Positions 5,278 through 5,327 of a DNA stretch of 5,327 bases are shown one piece after another. Source of the stretch: an uncultured Eubacteriales bacterium (GTDB lineage: Bacteria; Bacillota; Clostridia; Oscillospirales; CAG-272); NCBI GenBank assembly GCA_900321265.1, contig ONVJ01000240.1, forward strand, positions 1-5,327, read 5' to 3'. Below the pieces are notes generated by a model. That model was not told where the DNA came from and made no database searches. It was given only the letters and a program-made list of their open reading frames with translations. The first letter of the stretch is position 1. Each line of letters opens with the position of its first letter. The position numbers and the translations under genes are program-made.

Positions 5278-5327
5278 CGGCGGCCCGGGTAAATCTCCCC
5301 GCAGGAAGACAACAGTTTTTTCAGAAA
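5278..5327 (+). other. 3' edge after tlyA with no recognisable gene
   Basis: Fifty bases follow the tlyA stop. There is no ATG on the + strand. A weak inverted repeat (CGGG 5286-5289 with CCCG 5298-5301) and a run of six T at 5316-5321 are separated by 14 bases, too far apart for a standard intrinsic terminator. In related Firmicutes nadK or argR and recN often come next, so the operon may continue past the edge, but nothing here shows it. Confidence 0.4.

Noticed and set aside
5281..5327. Intrinsic terminator after tlyA
   Set aside because: The inverted repeat is only four base pairs and the T run begins 14 bases after it, so it does not form the usual stem followed directly by U-tract.

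Overview
The window is a dense, single-strand (+) stretch of housekeeping genes: eight complete coding regions and almost no intergenic DNA. Base composition is high in GC (about 60% by eye, not counted). Arginine is nevertheless written mostly with AGG/AGA, and isoleucine often with ATA. RqcP followed by a DivIC/FtsB-type protein, the nusB-xseA-xseB-ispA-tlyA order, and a TsaD-like (peptidase M22 family) paralog between nusB and xseA together point to Bacillota. The most likely source is a high-GC, probably uncultured, member of class Clostridia. This placement is an inference from gene order and family resemblance, not a database result.

Layout: 1-58 is the tail of an unidentified upstream gene or a leader. 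Then come rqcP (59-346, ribosome quality control), divIC/ftsB-like (343-663, cell division), nusB (683-1090, antitermination), a TsaD paralog of unknown role (1087-2082), xseA (2066-3322) and xseB (3319-3588, the two subunits of exonuclease VII), ispA (3590-4492, farnesyl diphosphate synthesis) and tlyA (4489-5277, rRNA 2'-O-methyltransferase). The last 50 bases hold no recognisable gene, and I see no convincing terminator.

The genes look like one transcription unit. Four junctions are ATGA overlaps, one is a 17-base overlap, one has a single spacer base, and the only real gap is 19 bases between divIC and nusB. The functions do not form a single pathway. RqcP, NusB and TlyA act on ribosomes or rRNA synthesis. 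DivIC acts in the septum, XseA/XseB form one nuclease, and IspA supplies the C15 isoprenoid that leads to the undecaprenyl carrier and quinones.

The most interesting gene is the TsaD paralog. It keeps the predicted metal and nucleotide ligands of TsaD but has lost a conserved glycine-rich segment, and it lies where Bacillus subtilis has folD. The second point is what is missing: yabP/yabQ between rqcP and divIC, the genes that precede nusB in spore formers (spoIIIA cluster and neighbours), and dxs between ispA and tlyA. The rqcP-divIC and nusB-xseAB-ispA-tlyA loci, separate in B. subtilis, are joined here directly. I found no mobile element, CRISPR array, tRNA, rRNA or clearly undescribed system.
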